Positions 10,666 through 20,886 of a stretch of DNA of 64,000 bases are shown here, piece by piece (positions within the stretch are counted from its first letter, which is position 1; each line of letters begins with the position of its first letter). The translations under genes and the position numbers were made by a program. The notes under the pieces were generated by a model. It was not told where the DNA came from and did not search any database. It saw only the letters and a program-made list of their open reading frames with translations. This DNA is from Gymnopilus junonius (Eukaryota > Basidiomycota > Agaricomycetes > Agaricales > Galerinaceae), in the NCBI GenBank assembly GCA_015501075.1, contig JADNYJ010000131.1:1-64000 (forward strand), given 5' to 3'.

Positions 10666-12281
10666 TTTTTTTTTTTTTTTTTTTTTTTTAAATCAAAGAT
10701 TTATATACCGGTGTGCAAAAGCAGTCCAGTCGCAGATATACATACACCCAAGTAATCTACCATTAAACTATGCCTAGTGCGAGACTGGCTCTCGCGGGCC
10801 AACTTAGGACCACAAAACAGTGGGCCCAGACTCTCGTTGATGCCCCGTCTGAAAGGAGGGGTCCAACAAAGTAATGGGAGGGCACTGGAAGGGGGCCCAC
10901 CAGCCAAACCCGACAGCCCAGGATGCATGCGTACTGTGTTAGCCACTGAAGGCAGACCATTTCGGGTCACCAAAGTGGGGGGCCACACTTGTCTGTCGAT
11001 AGCGCCAAAGCTCCAGAACCCAGACCCCCACCCTCAACCCAGCAAAGCCAAAGCCCGCCAAGTATTAGGACTCTGTTCTGAGCGCACCCCAAGCCGACGA
11101 ATCCAGCCAACAGGAACAGCACCTACCTTGCCCGACCAAGTTATCCGACACCCCGGGGGGGCGGTTGAAGGCAAATACCATAGGATTAGCCTTCAAAAAG
11201 GATACGAGCTGATCCAGATGAACTGGATAGTCATGATGGTCGTGCTGGGGACATGTCCGGAATAAGTGGTCACGAGTCTGGGTATGAAAGCCGCACTCGC
11301 AACTGGTGGATTCAGGGATGTTGAATTGAGAGTAATACTCCCTGATGGGAGCATGGTTGGTAATGGCACGAGTGACCCTCATAAAGAGAGTCAAGTCACC
11401 GCCTGCATACTGAAGCCAGGGCCACCTCATTTGGCCCGTGGTTCAAGTTGACCCCCGTCGAGGTCAGTGAGTGACAAAAATTGTTGCTCTGAATACGCAG
11501 GTTGCTGGAACAACTCTAGCCAGCCTTCCCCCGGATTATCATCAGCTGCTTTGTGCAGTGACGCAAGTGGAGTGTGGCATGTTAGGCCCCACCGCTACAG
11601 AAAGCTCAGTTGCCATGAGGTGAGCCTGATAGTGTACGCCCCACTTCAAGGAGGATGGGACATGATGAAGGGAGATGTGGTGGCCAGGACCTCTGGTCCA
11701 CCACTCTGTAAGGGCGCAGATAACAGCCAAGGAATGAGCTTGGCCGGAATGCACGGAGGCATCGAGCAGACTCCCCAAAGCCTTAGTGGAGTCTGACAAG
11801 ATAACAATGTAGTCACAATTATCCATGGCACAGGCCCAGACAATTGCAGTACATAGAGAGTAAAGCTCAGCATCCTCTGCCAGAGCACTCCCAGCTGCAT
11901 AGCGAGATGCATGCACCTCGAGACCTTGGTGAAACACAAGTGAAGCTGCAATAGCCTGCTTGTTCTGGTCAGTGGGGCGACTCCCATCGCTGACACAAAC
12001 CAGAGTAGATGGTTCCCACTTTGAGGCTTCCCAGAAGCGGTCCAACCATTCACGCCTGAGCCCAACTTTATTCTTGGGCACTGGAGTAGTATCAAAGTGA
12101 ATTCCCTGATGCAACTCAAGGAATCGCCCGCCGGGACAAGCTTCTGGAGCAAAGGGCTCTAGAGGCTTGCTGACTACATGAAGCATGTCATCCACGTCCA
12201 TAACAGTACCCCGCACCTTAGCGCATTGAGGGGCCATCATAAAAGCAGCAGAGCGAGGGTGAGGACTTGCACCTTTGGAAA
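10666..12281 (-). mobile_element. LINE piece B1, minus strand, 5'-truncated
   Basis: Poly(T) at about 10666-10689, then the 3' UTR, the ORF2 C-terminal CCHC motif (11065-11430) and the RNase H region (11542-12280), including CVSDGSRPTD and IVILSDSTKAL. It stops at the sequence encoding FSKGASPHPRSA. There it is joined head-to-head to plus-strand piece B2. A frame shift separates RNase H from the C-terminal part. Confidence 0.85.
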
Positions 12282-12864
12282 AGAGGACATTGAGAGAGCG
12301 CTCGAATGGGCCCCTCTCTTCTCTGGCATTCCTTTTGTGGGGCATGCACACCTCATACGTCAATCAGCAAAGAGCTCCAAGTTTGACTGCTACTTTGAGA
12401 TCTGGGATTCCCAGACTGGACGAACCGCGAAGACGCTTATCAACAAAGCTTTTCACTACAAGGACAAGCTGCTTTATGTAAAGCCAGCTGCCACTCGACG
12501 AGGTGTCCCCATGTGCCAGCGCTGCCAGCACTGGGGTCATCTCACCAAGGATTGTAGGGCCCACCAACGCTGCTGCGCGCGGTGCAGCGGGCCTCACGCC
12601 ACTGACGAGCATCGCGCCCTCGCACCCTGCTGCAACCGGCCTCCACCGGACTCGGAGGGTATGCACCACCCCACCCCAGTGGGTGAGCCATGCCCCCACA
12701 AGGCCCGCTGCCCCAACTGCCAGGGCGAGCACCCTGCCACAGGATGCAACTGCAAGTTCTGGGAACATTGCTTTGATCATGATTGGATCATTGCAAAATA
12801 CCATGAGGTACATGATAGACGCGCACTCCAGACCTTGACGTCTAACGTCCCTCCCCTAGCTTGA
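12282..12864 (+). pseudogene. LINE ORF1 C-terminal part with three zinc-binding motifs
   Basis: The frame is open to a TGA at 12862-12864. It carries a C-x2-C-x4-H-x4-C knuckle (CQRCQHWGHLTKDC), a second cluster around CARCSGPHATDEH, and a third CPNCQGEHPATGC. Zinc knuckles of this kind bind nucleic acid in the LINE ribonucleoprotein. The ORF2 ATG follows two bases after the ORF1 stop, an arrangement that suggests translation of ORF2 by termination and re-initiation. The N-terminal half of ORF1 is missing at the junction with B1. Confidence 0.8.
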
Positions 12865-12866
12865 TA

Positions 12867-15800
12867 ATGAGAAGAAAGGAGGATGTTAGGATTATCTCAT
12901 ACAATTGTAACCAGAATTATGGGCATATCGATGTACTTTTAGACCGTCTAAAGGATTCTTTTGACGTTATTTTCTTGCAAGAGCCACCCTGGCATGAGAT
13001 ACGACGTGCCCCGTCTTTGAGAGATCCCGAAGGTGAGGCAGTTATTGGTGCACTGAACTACCCTGATTGGAAGGTAATGGTTTGGCCTGATCCCTCCGGG
13101 CTCCGGCCACACGTTCTGACCTACGTTTCGATGAGGCTGAACCCCTGGCGCCCTGCCATGTGACACGATCTTATAGATCACCATGATATCATGGCGGTTT
13201 CTCTGTTTACCGGGGACACCATTGTTAATTTACTGAATGTGTATTCGGATGATAAGCACACAGCTATCGACTTGCTCACTGAGCAGGCCGACTTTCTCCA
13301 ATGTTTCATTACATGGGGGGGACTTCAACTGTCACTCGAATAAGTAGGACCCTGGTGTCCTGCATCATCGGACGACAGCCAATAACCTGCTGAACACGGC
13401 AGCCACACTGGGATTGATGCTTTCTCTCCCAGTCAATCTGGGTCCCACCCATATCCCTGGCAACCCATCACTACGAGAGTCGGTCATTGACCTCATCTTC
13501 ATTCAACCTACCGAGGAGCTGTCTGCAGGCACTCGCGAGGGGAACTGTGGCGCGGGCCATCGGACCATGTTCCGCTGGCTTGTTCTATTTCTGTCGCTCC
13601 GGCGGCAGCCACTGTTCCAATGCACTCACTGCCACCAGATCAATTGGATGACTTCTTGTTGTCCATCATTGAGAAGCTCAAGGGCATTGATCCCTTGGGC
13701 CGATCGACTCCCCAGATCAGGTGGAGGCTGTGTCTTCAGATGTGGCTTCTGCCTTCTCAGATGCTTGGCGAAAGTATTCCAAGATGATTCATATTTCCCT
13801 CACTCCCGTCCTTGGTGGGATGACTCTGTGAGGATTCCTTCGATGCTTATCAGCGAGATAACTCTCATGATAACCATAAAATTTTCCGCAAAGCTGTCAA
13901 AGCTGCTAAGCGCAAGTTCTTTGATGAACGCATCACTGAAGTTGCCACTACAACAAGGCCCCTGGGATCTAATGAACTGGATCCAGCAGTGCAAGTTACC
14001 ACCTTCCGAGGCTATCCAATTTAATGGACAGCCCTGCCATGATATGCCCTCCCTCTGGGACGCCCTTCATGGCATGTACAATTCGGCCTCTGACCGGACG
14101 TACACATTAGTGGTCTCACCTCCCTTCCCTGATATGGAAGTGTGAGAGTGGACACCTTTTCACTGTTAGAATTGAGGGAGGCCTTGGCATCCTGCTCTAA
14201 CAACTCAGGCGCTGGGTCCTGATCATATTAAGTGGTCACACCTTAAGGCAATTATTCGCACGAACACTGTCTTCAGGTGTTCGTGCAGTTAGCTAATGCC
14301 TGCCTTCGGTTGGGTATTGGCCGACTCACTTTAAGGAGTCCTTGTCGGTGATCATTCCTAAACCGAACAAGCCCTCATATTCCATGCCTAAGGCATTCAG
14401 GCCCATTGTGCTCCTGAACACCCTTGGCAAATTGGTTGAGAAAATGCTTTCCAACTGCATTCAATTCGATGCTGTTAAGCACGATATCTTTCACCCTAAT
14501 CAACTCGGTGGTGTGCGCCAGCACTCCACGAGGATGCGGGCTTGCTCCTCATGCACCTGGTGCGTGCAGGGTGGGCTCATGGCTTAAAGACCAGTGTCAT
14601 CGCCTTCGACGTGGCACAGTTCTTCCCTCTCTCAATCACAAAGTGTTGATTGCGATTCTCAGGAAGCAGGGCTTCCCTCCTAACGTGGTGGAATTCTTTT
14701 CATCATACCTGGTCGGCCGTTCCATGTCTTATGCCTGGAACGGTTTTCAATCTGACCCCCGGCAAGCTGATGTCAGGGTGGGGCAGGGCTCTGCTTTGTC
14801 CCCAGTTCTCTCGGCACTCTTCCTCGCACCAGTGCTGAAACTTTTCATGCAGAACGCGTCAGTCTCCGACACCACTCTGCTTTCTTATGTCGATGATGGC
14901 ACACTTATTGTGCAGTCAAAGACTCTCGATGCCAACTGCATAGCCCTGAAAAGGGCCTATGCAGTTATCTTCGAACTCTTCACAAAGTTCACCCTCGCTC
15001 TTGAGCACAACAAGATGGAGTTATTCCATTTTGATCGTTCTCATTCTGAGTTCAATCCGTCCATGGATCTAGGGTATGCTCCCTACACCTGGACAAATGT
15101 CTGACGCCCAAGCCGTTCTGGTGGTACTTGGGTTTCTTCTTTGACCGGAAATGACATTCCATGAGCATGTCCGGTACTATTCTACCAAGTCCTTCACCAC
15201 CGTTAAGGGATGAGGATGCTTGGTAACTCATCTAGGGGGCTCACGCCCATGCAAAAGCATCTGCTTTACAGGTCTTGTGTGTTGCCTATTGCAACATATG
15301 GCCTCCGACTGTGGTTCTTCCAGGGTGCTAAGTGCCAGGGGACCATCAAACTTCTGACCAGCATGCAATGCCATGCTGCGCTCTGGATTACTGGTGCATT
15401 CCACACCTCCCCAATGGGAGGGATCAAGGCCCTTGCTGGCCTGGTCCCTATCAACCTAGTCTTGAAACGTGCTGCCACAGTAGGTGTTCTGCGCATGGCG
15501 GCCCTCTCAGACACTCATCCGGTGCGCTCCCTTCTGAGTGCGCCCTTTTCCAAAGGAGCGACTCCTCACCCTCGCTCTGCTGCTTTATGACTGCCCCACA
15601 ATGCCTAAGGTGCGGGGTACTGTTATGGATGTCGACGACACGCTCCATGTAGTCAGCGAGCCTCTGGAGCCATTTGCCCCAGAGGCTTGTCCAGGTGGGT
15701 GATTCCTTGAGTTACATCATGGAATTCACTTTGACACCACTCCGGCACCCAAGGATAAGGTTGGGCTTCGGCGCGAATGGTTGGACCGCTTCTGGGAAGC

Positions 15801-16650
15801 CTCAAAGCGGGAACCGTCCACTCTGGTTTGTGTTGGCGATGGCAGTCGCCCCACTGACCGGAACAAGCAAGCTACTGCAGCTTCGCTTGTATTTCGCCAA
15901 GGAGTCGAGGTGCACGCATCTCGCTACGCAGCTGGGAGTGCTCTTGCAGAGGATGCGGAGCTCTACTCCCTTCGTACTGCAATTGTGACTACATTGTTAT
16001 CTTGTCGGATTCCACCAAGGCTTTGGGGAGTCTGCTTGATGCCTCCATGCATTCCGGCCAGGGTCATTCCTTGGCTGTGATCCGCGCCCTTACAGAGTGG
16101 TGGACCAGGGGCCCTGGCCGCCACATCTCCCTTCATCATGTCCCATCTTCTCTGAAGTGGGGCATACACTATCAAGCTCATTCATGGTGACTGAGCTCTC
16201 TGTAGTGGTGGGGCCTAACATGCCACACTCACTTGCTGCGCTGTGCAAAGCAGCTGACGATAATCCGGGGGAAGGCTGGCAGGAGTTGTTCCAGCAACCT
16301 TCGTACTCAGGGCGACAATTTTTGTCACTCACCGACCTCGACGGGGGTCGACTCGAACCACGGGCCAAATGAGGTGGTCCCTGGCTTCAAGCTGCAGGCG
16401 GCGACCTGACTCTTTACAAGGGTCACTCGTGCCATCACTAACCATGCTCCCATCAGGGAGTATTACTCTCGATTCAATATCCCGAATCCACCAGTTGGAG
16501 TGCGGCCACCATACCCAAACTCGTGACCACCTATTCCAACGTGTCCCCAACATGATCGTCATGACTATCCAGTTCTCTGGATCAGCTCGTTTCCTTCTTG
16601 AAGGCTAACCCCATGGCATTCGCCTTCAACCGCCCCCTCGGGGTGTCGGA
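12867..16650 (+). pseudogene. LINE ORF2 (endonuclease-RT-RNase H), frameshifted
   Basis: It starts MRRKEDVRIISYNC at 12867 and carries the APE endonuclease to about 13600, the RT (about 14150-15250) with SYVDDGTLIV near 14885, the thumb region, RNase H (about 15820-16190) and a C-terminal zinc motif (about 16490). At least six frameshifts or stops interrupt it, among them one near 13163 and others near 13310, 14140, 15105 and 15590. Family members copy their own RNA at a nicked genomic site. This copy is non-functional as written. Confidence 0.8.
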
Positions 16651-17096
16651 TAACTTGGTGGGCAAGGTAGGTGTTGTTCCTGTTGGCTGGATTCGGCAGT
16701 TTGGGGTGCACTCAGAACAGAGTCCTAATACTTGGTGGGCTTCGGCTTTGCTGGGTTGAGGGTGGGGGTCTGGGTTCTGGAGCTTCGGCGCTATCGACAG
16801 ACAAGTGTGGCCCCCTGCTTCGGCGACCCGAAATGGTCTGCCTTCAGTGGCTAACACAGTATGCGCGCATCCTGGGCTGTCGGGTTTGGCTGGCGGGCCC
16901 CCTTCCGTGCCCTTCCATTACTTTGTTGGACCCCTCCCTTCGGTCGGGGCATCAACGAGAGTACGGGCCCACTGTTTTGTGGTCCTAAGTTGGCCCGCGA
17001 GAGCCAGTCTCACACTAGGCATAGTTTAACGGTAGATTACTTGGGTGTATGTATATCTGCGACCGGACTGCTTTCGCGCACCGGTATATAAATCCT

Positions 17097-17128
<32 letters not shown>

Positions 17129-17132
<4 letters not shown>

Positions 17133-17158
17133 CTGACTTGCCCTCTTTCGTCAGTTGC
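17129..17158. repeat. 30-bp spacer with inverted repeat between two LINE tails
   Basis: GCAACTGAC (17129-17137) and its reverse complement GTCAGTTGC (17150-17158) enclose 12 bp. The spacer is bounded by the poly(A) of B2 and the poly(T) of B3, so both LINE tails are followed, each on its own strand, by the same 9 bp. With the LINE arms the full inverted repeat spans about 1.5 kb per side. Confidence 0.9.
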
Positions 17159-17189
<31 letters not shown>

Positions 17190-18663
17190 AGGATTTATAT
17201 ACCGGTGCGCGAAAGCAGTCCGGTCGCAGATATACATACACCCAAGTAATCTACCGTTAAACTATGCCTAGTGTGAGACTGGCTCTCGCGGGCCAACTTA
17301 GGACCACAAAACAGTGGGCCCGTACTCTCGTTGATGCCCCGACCGAAGGGAGGGGTCCAACAAAGTAATGGAAGGGCACCGGAAGGGGGCCCGCCAACCA
17401 AACCTGACAGCCCAGGATGCGCGCATACTGTGTTAGCCACTGAAGGCAGACCATTTCGGGTTGCCGAAGTGGGGGCCACACTTGTCTGTCGATAGCGCCA
17501 AAGCTCCAGAACCCAGACCCCCACCCTCAACCCAGCAAAGCCGAAGCCCGCCAAGTATTAGGACTCTGTTCTGAGTGCACCCCAAGCTGCCGAATCCAGC
17601 CAACAGAAACAACACCTACCTTGCCCAGCCAAGTTATCCGACACCTCGAGGGGGCGGTTGAAGGCGAATGCATAGGTTAGCCTTCAAAAAGAACGAGCTG
17701 ATCCAGATGAACTGGAAGTCATGACGATCTGTTGGGGACACGATTGGAATAGTGATCATGAGTTGGGTTGGTGGCCGCACTCGCAACTGGTGGATTCAGG
17801 GATATTGAATCGAGAATAATACTCCCTGATGGGAGCATGGTTAGTGATGCACGAGTGACCCTTGTAAACAGAGTCAGGTCGCCGCCTGCAGCTTGAAGCC
17901 AGGGACCACCTCATTTGGCCCGTGGTCGAGTCGACCCCCGTCGAGGTCGGTGAGTACAAAAATTGTCGCCCTGAGTACGAAGGTTGCTGGAACAACTCCT
18001 GCCAGCCTTCCCCCGATTATCGTCAGCTGCTTTGCACAGCGCCACAAGTGAGTGTGGCATGTTAGGCCCCACCCTACAGAGAGCTCAGTGCCATGAATGA
18101 GCTTGATAGTGTATGCCCCACTCAGAGAAGATGGGACATGATGAAGGGAGATGTGGCGGCCAGGGCCCCTGGTCCACCACTCTGTAAGGGCGCGGATCAC
18201 AGCCAAGGAATGACCCTGGCCGGAATGCACAGAGGCATCAAGCAGACTCCCCAAAGCCTTGGTGGAATCCGACATGATAACAATGTAGTCACAGTTGTCC
18301 ATGGTGCAGGCCCGGACAATTGCAGTATGAAGGGAGTAGAGCTCAGCATCCTCTGCAAGAGCACTCCCAGCTGCATAGTGAGATGCATGCACCTCAACTC
18401 CTTGGCGAAATACAAGCGAAGCTGCAATAGCCTGCTTGTTCCGATCATTGGGGCGACTACCATCGCCGACACAGACCAGAGTGGACGGTTCCCGCTTCGA
18501 AGCTTCCCAGAAGTGATCTAACCATTCGCGCCGAAGCCCAACCTTATCCTTGGGTGCCGGAGTAATATCAAAGCGAATTCCATGATGTAACTCAAGGAAT
18601 CACCTGCCTGGACGAGCCTCTGGGGCAAATGGCTCCAGAGGCTCGCTGACAACATGGAGTGTG
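17159..18663 (-). mobile_element. LINE piece B3, minus strand, 5'-truncated
   Basis: Poly(T) at 17159-17183, then 3' UTR, ORF2 C-terminus and RNase H (for example IVIMSDSTKAL near 18260). It ends at 18663 within the sequence preceding RNase H. It is very similar to the 3' part of B2 in inverted orientation, but with different small indels. The host WD40 gene resumes at 18664. No target duplication is seen between its two flanks. Confidence 0.85.
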
Positions 18664-18862
18664 CATGGAAAGGCTGCTGTGGGACTATGATTTCTTGCAA
18701 GGTTTTCAAATCCCATATTTTGACACCATCTGTCCCCCTGCTGGTAAGCAGCTTTCCATTCGGTGATATTGCAATGCTGACCACAGGTCCTGGATGACCA
18801 TGTAGCATTCCAACAAGGTGGGCACTACTGGAGAGGAAGTTATCAAAGATGTATGAAAACAT
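18664..18862 (-). pseudogene. WD40-repeat gene, N-terminal fragment
   Basis: The minus frame starts at an ATG at 18862 and encodes about 66 residues before entering LINE B3. It contains one WD40 unit: HGHPGPVVSIAISPNGKLL followed by GTDGVKIWDLKTLQ, that is, the GH dipeptide, the strand pattern and the terminal WD. WD40 units form beta-propellers and act as binding scaffolds; a single unit cannot fold as a propeller. The rest of the gene is not found at the other side of LINE block B (10665), where no convincing WD40 continuation is present. The gene is therefore truncated, possibly by a LINE-mediated rearrangement. Confidence 0.75.
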
Positions 18863-19121
18863 TTAGATGTAAAGGTTTCTGTACCATTCTGAATAGATGG
18901 TCAACTCCATTTATACTCCCTTCCCTTGTTTTATTTTCTTCCACTCATCACATTCACATTGTTTCAATCATAATGAAAGGTTGAAGGCTGTTTCCTCATT
19001 TGGCAGTCATTTTTGTTTTGATAGATTGCCTTGGTAATCAACCTTGTTATTGTTATTGTGACCTTATATCTGCCATGTTTTTTTTTGACTGTAGACCTGT
19101 CTTGTGTCTCCTTCTGCAACA

Positions 19122-20005
19122 ATGGTCATTACTGCTTCAGCTTCAATGAATGAGATATCACCATTCTTCAAACCTGGGGCTCCTCCTCCAACTTTACCAA
19201 TCCTTGTTGCTCAGACAGAGATTGGTGTTGTCTCAACTCTATCAAAGCTCCTTGCCCAAGAAGAAATTGGCTCGGGTCCAATGCTCACATGTTCCAGCAC
19301 TCATTTTACTCCATATCCCAAGCTGGCCTTGAGGAAACCCATCCCTTCATCTCAATTTTCATTCCAATCTGCTATGCCTGGGTCACATCTTTGTCCACAA
19401 TCCTCTGCTAAGTCTGCTGTACCTGCATTGCAAGTGGTCTCCCTAGATGTTGAATCTAGTGAAGGGTCACATTCAGGCTCAGAAAGTGAGTCACTGTCAG
19501 ATACAGAGGCTGATGATGAACGTTTTATACCCAAGCCAGCTGGAGAGGCTGGTAGACCTGGTCATGGAGGTTACAACCTCAAAGAGACCCGAGCTTGGCA
19601 CCCTAAGGAATATAAAATGATCAAGGTAATACCTCACAGCCTATCTGTATCTGTATGGTTTCTGATCAGCAGTTCCTTGTTTAGAGATTTATCAAGAAGC
19701 AGGTCAAGGAGCATCTTGATATTTCAAAGAGTTTCAACAAACATTCTGTGACTACAATTTGCTATATCTGCAATGTAGTGTATTGGTTCATATCTTTTTT
19801 TTTTCCCTTTTAAGATTGGATTTAGACTACAGAAAAGTTTTCAATCCTTGAAAGCTATGCCAACTGCTGGCCAGTTATTGATTTTGTCAGGCTAGAGTTA
19901 AAATACACATCACGATGTGCAAAGGAAGACTCACTCAAAACATTATTACCCTCTGCTGACCCTAAACCTACTACCCATACTCATAAATCTTCTTGCAAGA
20001 AGTGA
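19122..20005 (+). CDS. Intact three-exon gene, conserved fungal protein of unknown function
   Basis: Exons 19122-19625, 19685-19774 and 19826-20005 join in phase through introns of 59 and 51 nt with GT...AG ends, giving 257 residues. The N-terminal 125 residues are Ser/Pro/Thr-rich. An acidic Ser/Glu run (SGSESESLSDTEADDERF) precedes the best-conserved-looking part. That part has IPKPAGEAGRPGHGGYNL, a Trp, KEYKMIKRFIKKQVKEHLD, then an exon-3 segment with NCWPVIDFVRLELKY. I know this IPKP...GRPG.GGY...Lys-rich...WP pattern from unnamed agaricomycete proteins; no function is established. ATG 19122 is the first in-frame ATG. It lies between the broken WD40 gene and the hAT element and is the only host gene here with no visible lesion. 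Confidence 0.6.
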
Positions 20006-20690
20006 TTATTAACATAAATATGTGCATAGTAATTATACCCAATGAATTGTTCTGTTGAAAAACTCCTGAGCCTGCACTGAGTTCAAAGTGGTTTTCATGT
20101 CCAAGAAACCTTTGCCAGCTCTCCCCAGCAAAGCAGTGGCAGAATGATGGCTTCAGCAAAATTGCCAAGCATTCCAGCAGACTTATTCAATGAGTGCTGC
20201 CTGCACATAGGGAGTGATGGTACCTCACCTGAGAACTCACCAAATTGCTAAATGACAGGAGAAGCTTAATAACAATCAAGGCTTAAGGGCAAAACAAATA
20301 CAATGATAATATTAATACTATAGACCTGTACAAGCTGCACTATTTTTTATAGTAGATCAAGGATCTGGGGAGTTGTGAGCATCTCAGCAGAGTAGAACAG
20401 CAAAATCTGCAAAAATAGTGAAAAAAAATCATGTTTTGAAAGGCAGTTTCATACTGTTGCATGAACCAGTCAGCAAGGACAGTGTCTCTATCATGCATAT
20501 TAACATATGATGTTGTAGCACCTGTTTGCATGACAATGGTGTCACCCCACAAAATTGAAGGTCAGCTGCTTAGCAATTTGCAAAGAGTGTTGTTAGGTTG
20601 TAAATAGCAATGACACTTGAAGAACACCATAAAATGGTAAGAGTATTGTCTTTCATAGACAGTGATAGTGCAGTTGTGAATATATGGCTG
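20006..20690. other. No gene recognised
   Basis: AT-rich sequence downstream of the three-exon gene. I see no supported coding exon or element end. Confidence 0.4.
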
Positions 20691-20819
20691 AAGAGCATGG
20701 TCATCCAGGTGAGTTTCCAGGAAAGGACAGTGGGCTCTCTGTTCCTGAATATGCAGCTCAAGAGCATGGTCATCCAGTTGAGGTTCCAGGAAAGGAGAGT
20801 TGACTCTTTGCTCCTGAAT
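20691..20819 (-). repeat. Tandem repeat, 69-bp unit, about 1.9 copies
   Basis: Two consecutive units begin AAGAGCATGGTCATCCAG at 20691 and 20760. The unit length is a multiple of three. On the minus strand both copies are open and encode a repeated peptide (IQEQR...PFLE..LDDHAL), so it may be a repeat-coding exon of an unidentified gene. The hAT element is inserted 60 bp away. Confidence 0.6.
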
Positions 20820-20886
20820 CCCAAATTGGCATGTGGATACCAGGACCTGCCTGGCTTGAGAAGACCTAGCAGAATACAAGTGTGAG

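Larger units (their letters stand above)
12282..17128 (+). mobile_element. LINE piece B2, plus strand, starts in ORF1
   Basis: A plus-strand copy beginning within ORF1 and ending in poly(A) at about 17103-17128. It holds the ORF1 zinc knuckles, the ORF2 endonuclease, RT, RNase H and 3' UTR in normal order. Many single-base indels relative to the other copies break ORF2 (for example near 13300, 15120 and 16500). The concentration of one-base indels near the 3' end could reflect decay or assembly error. Confidence 0.88.

Noticed and set aside
17129..17158. Rho-independent-type terminator formed by the inverted repeat and T run
   Set aside because: The context is two LINE poly(A) tails in a eukaryotic genome. 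The T run is a reverse-transcribed tail, not a bacterial terminator.
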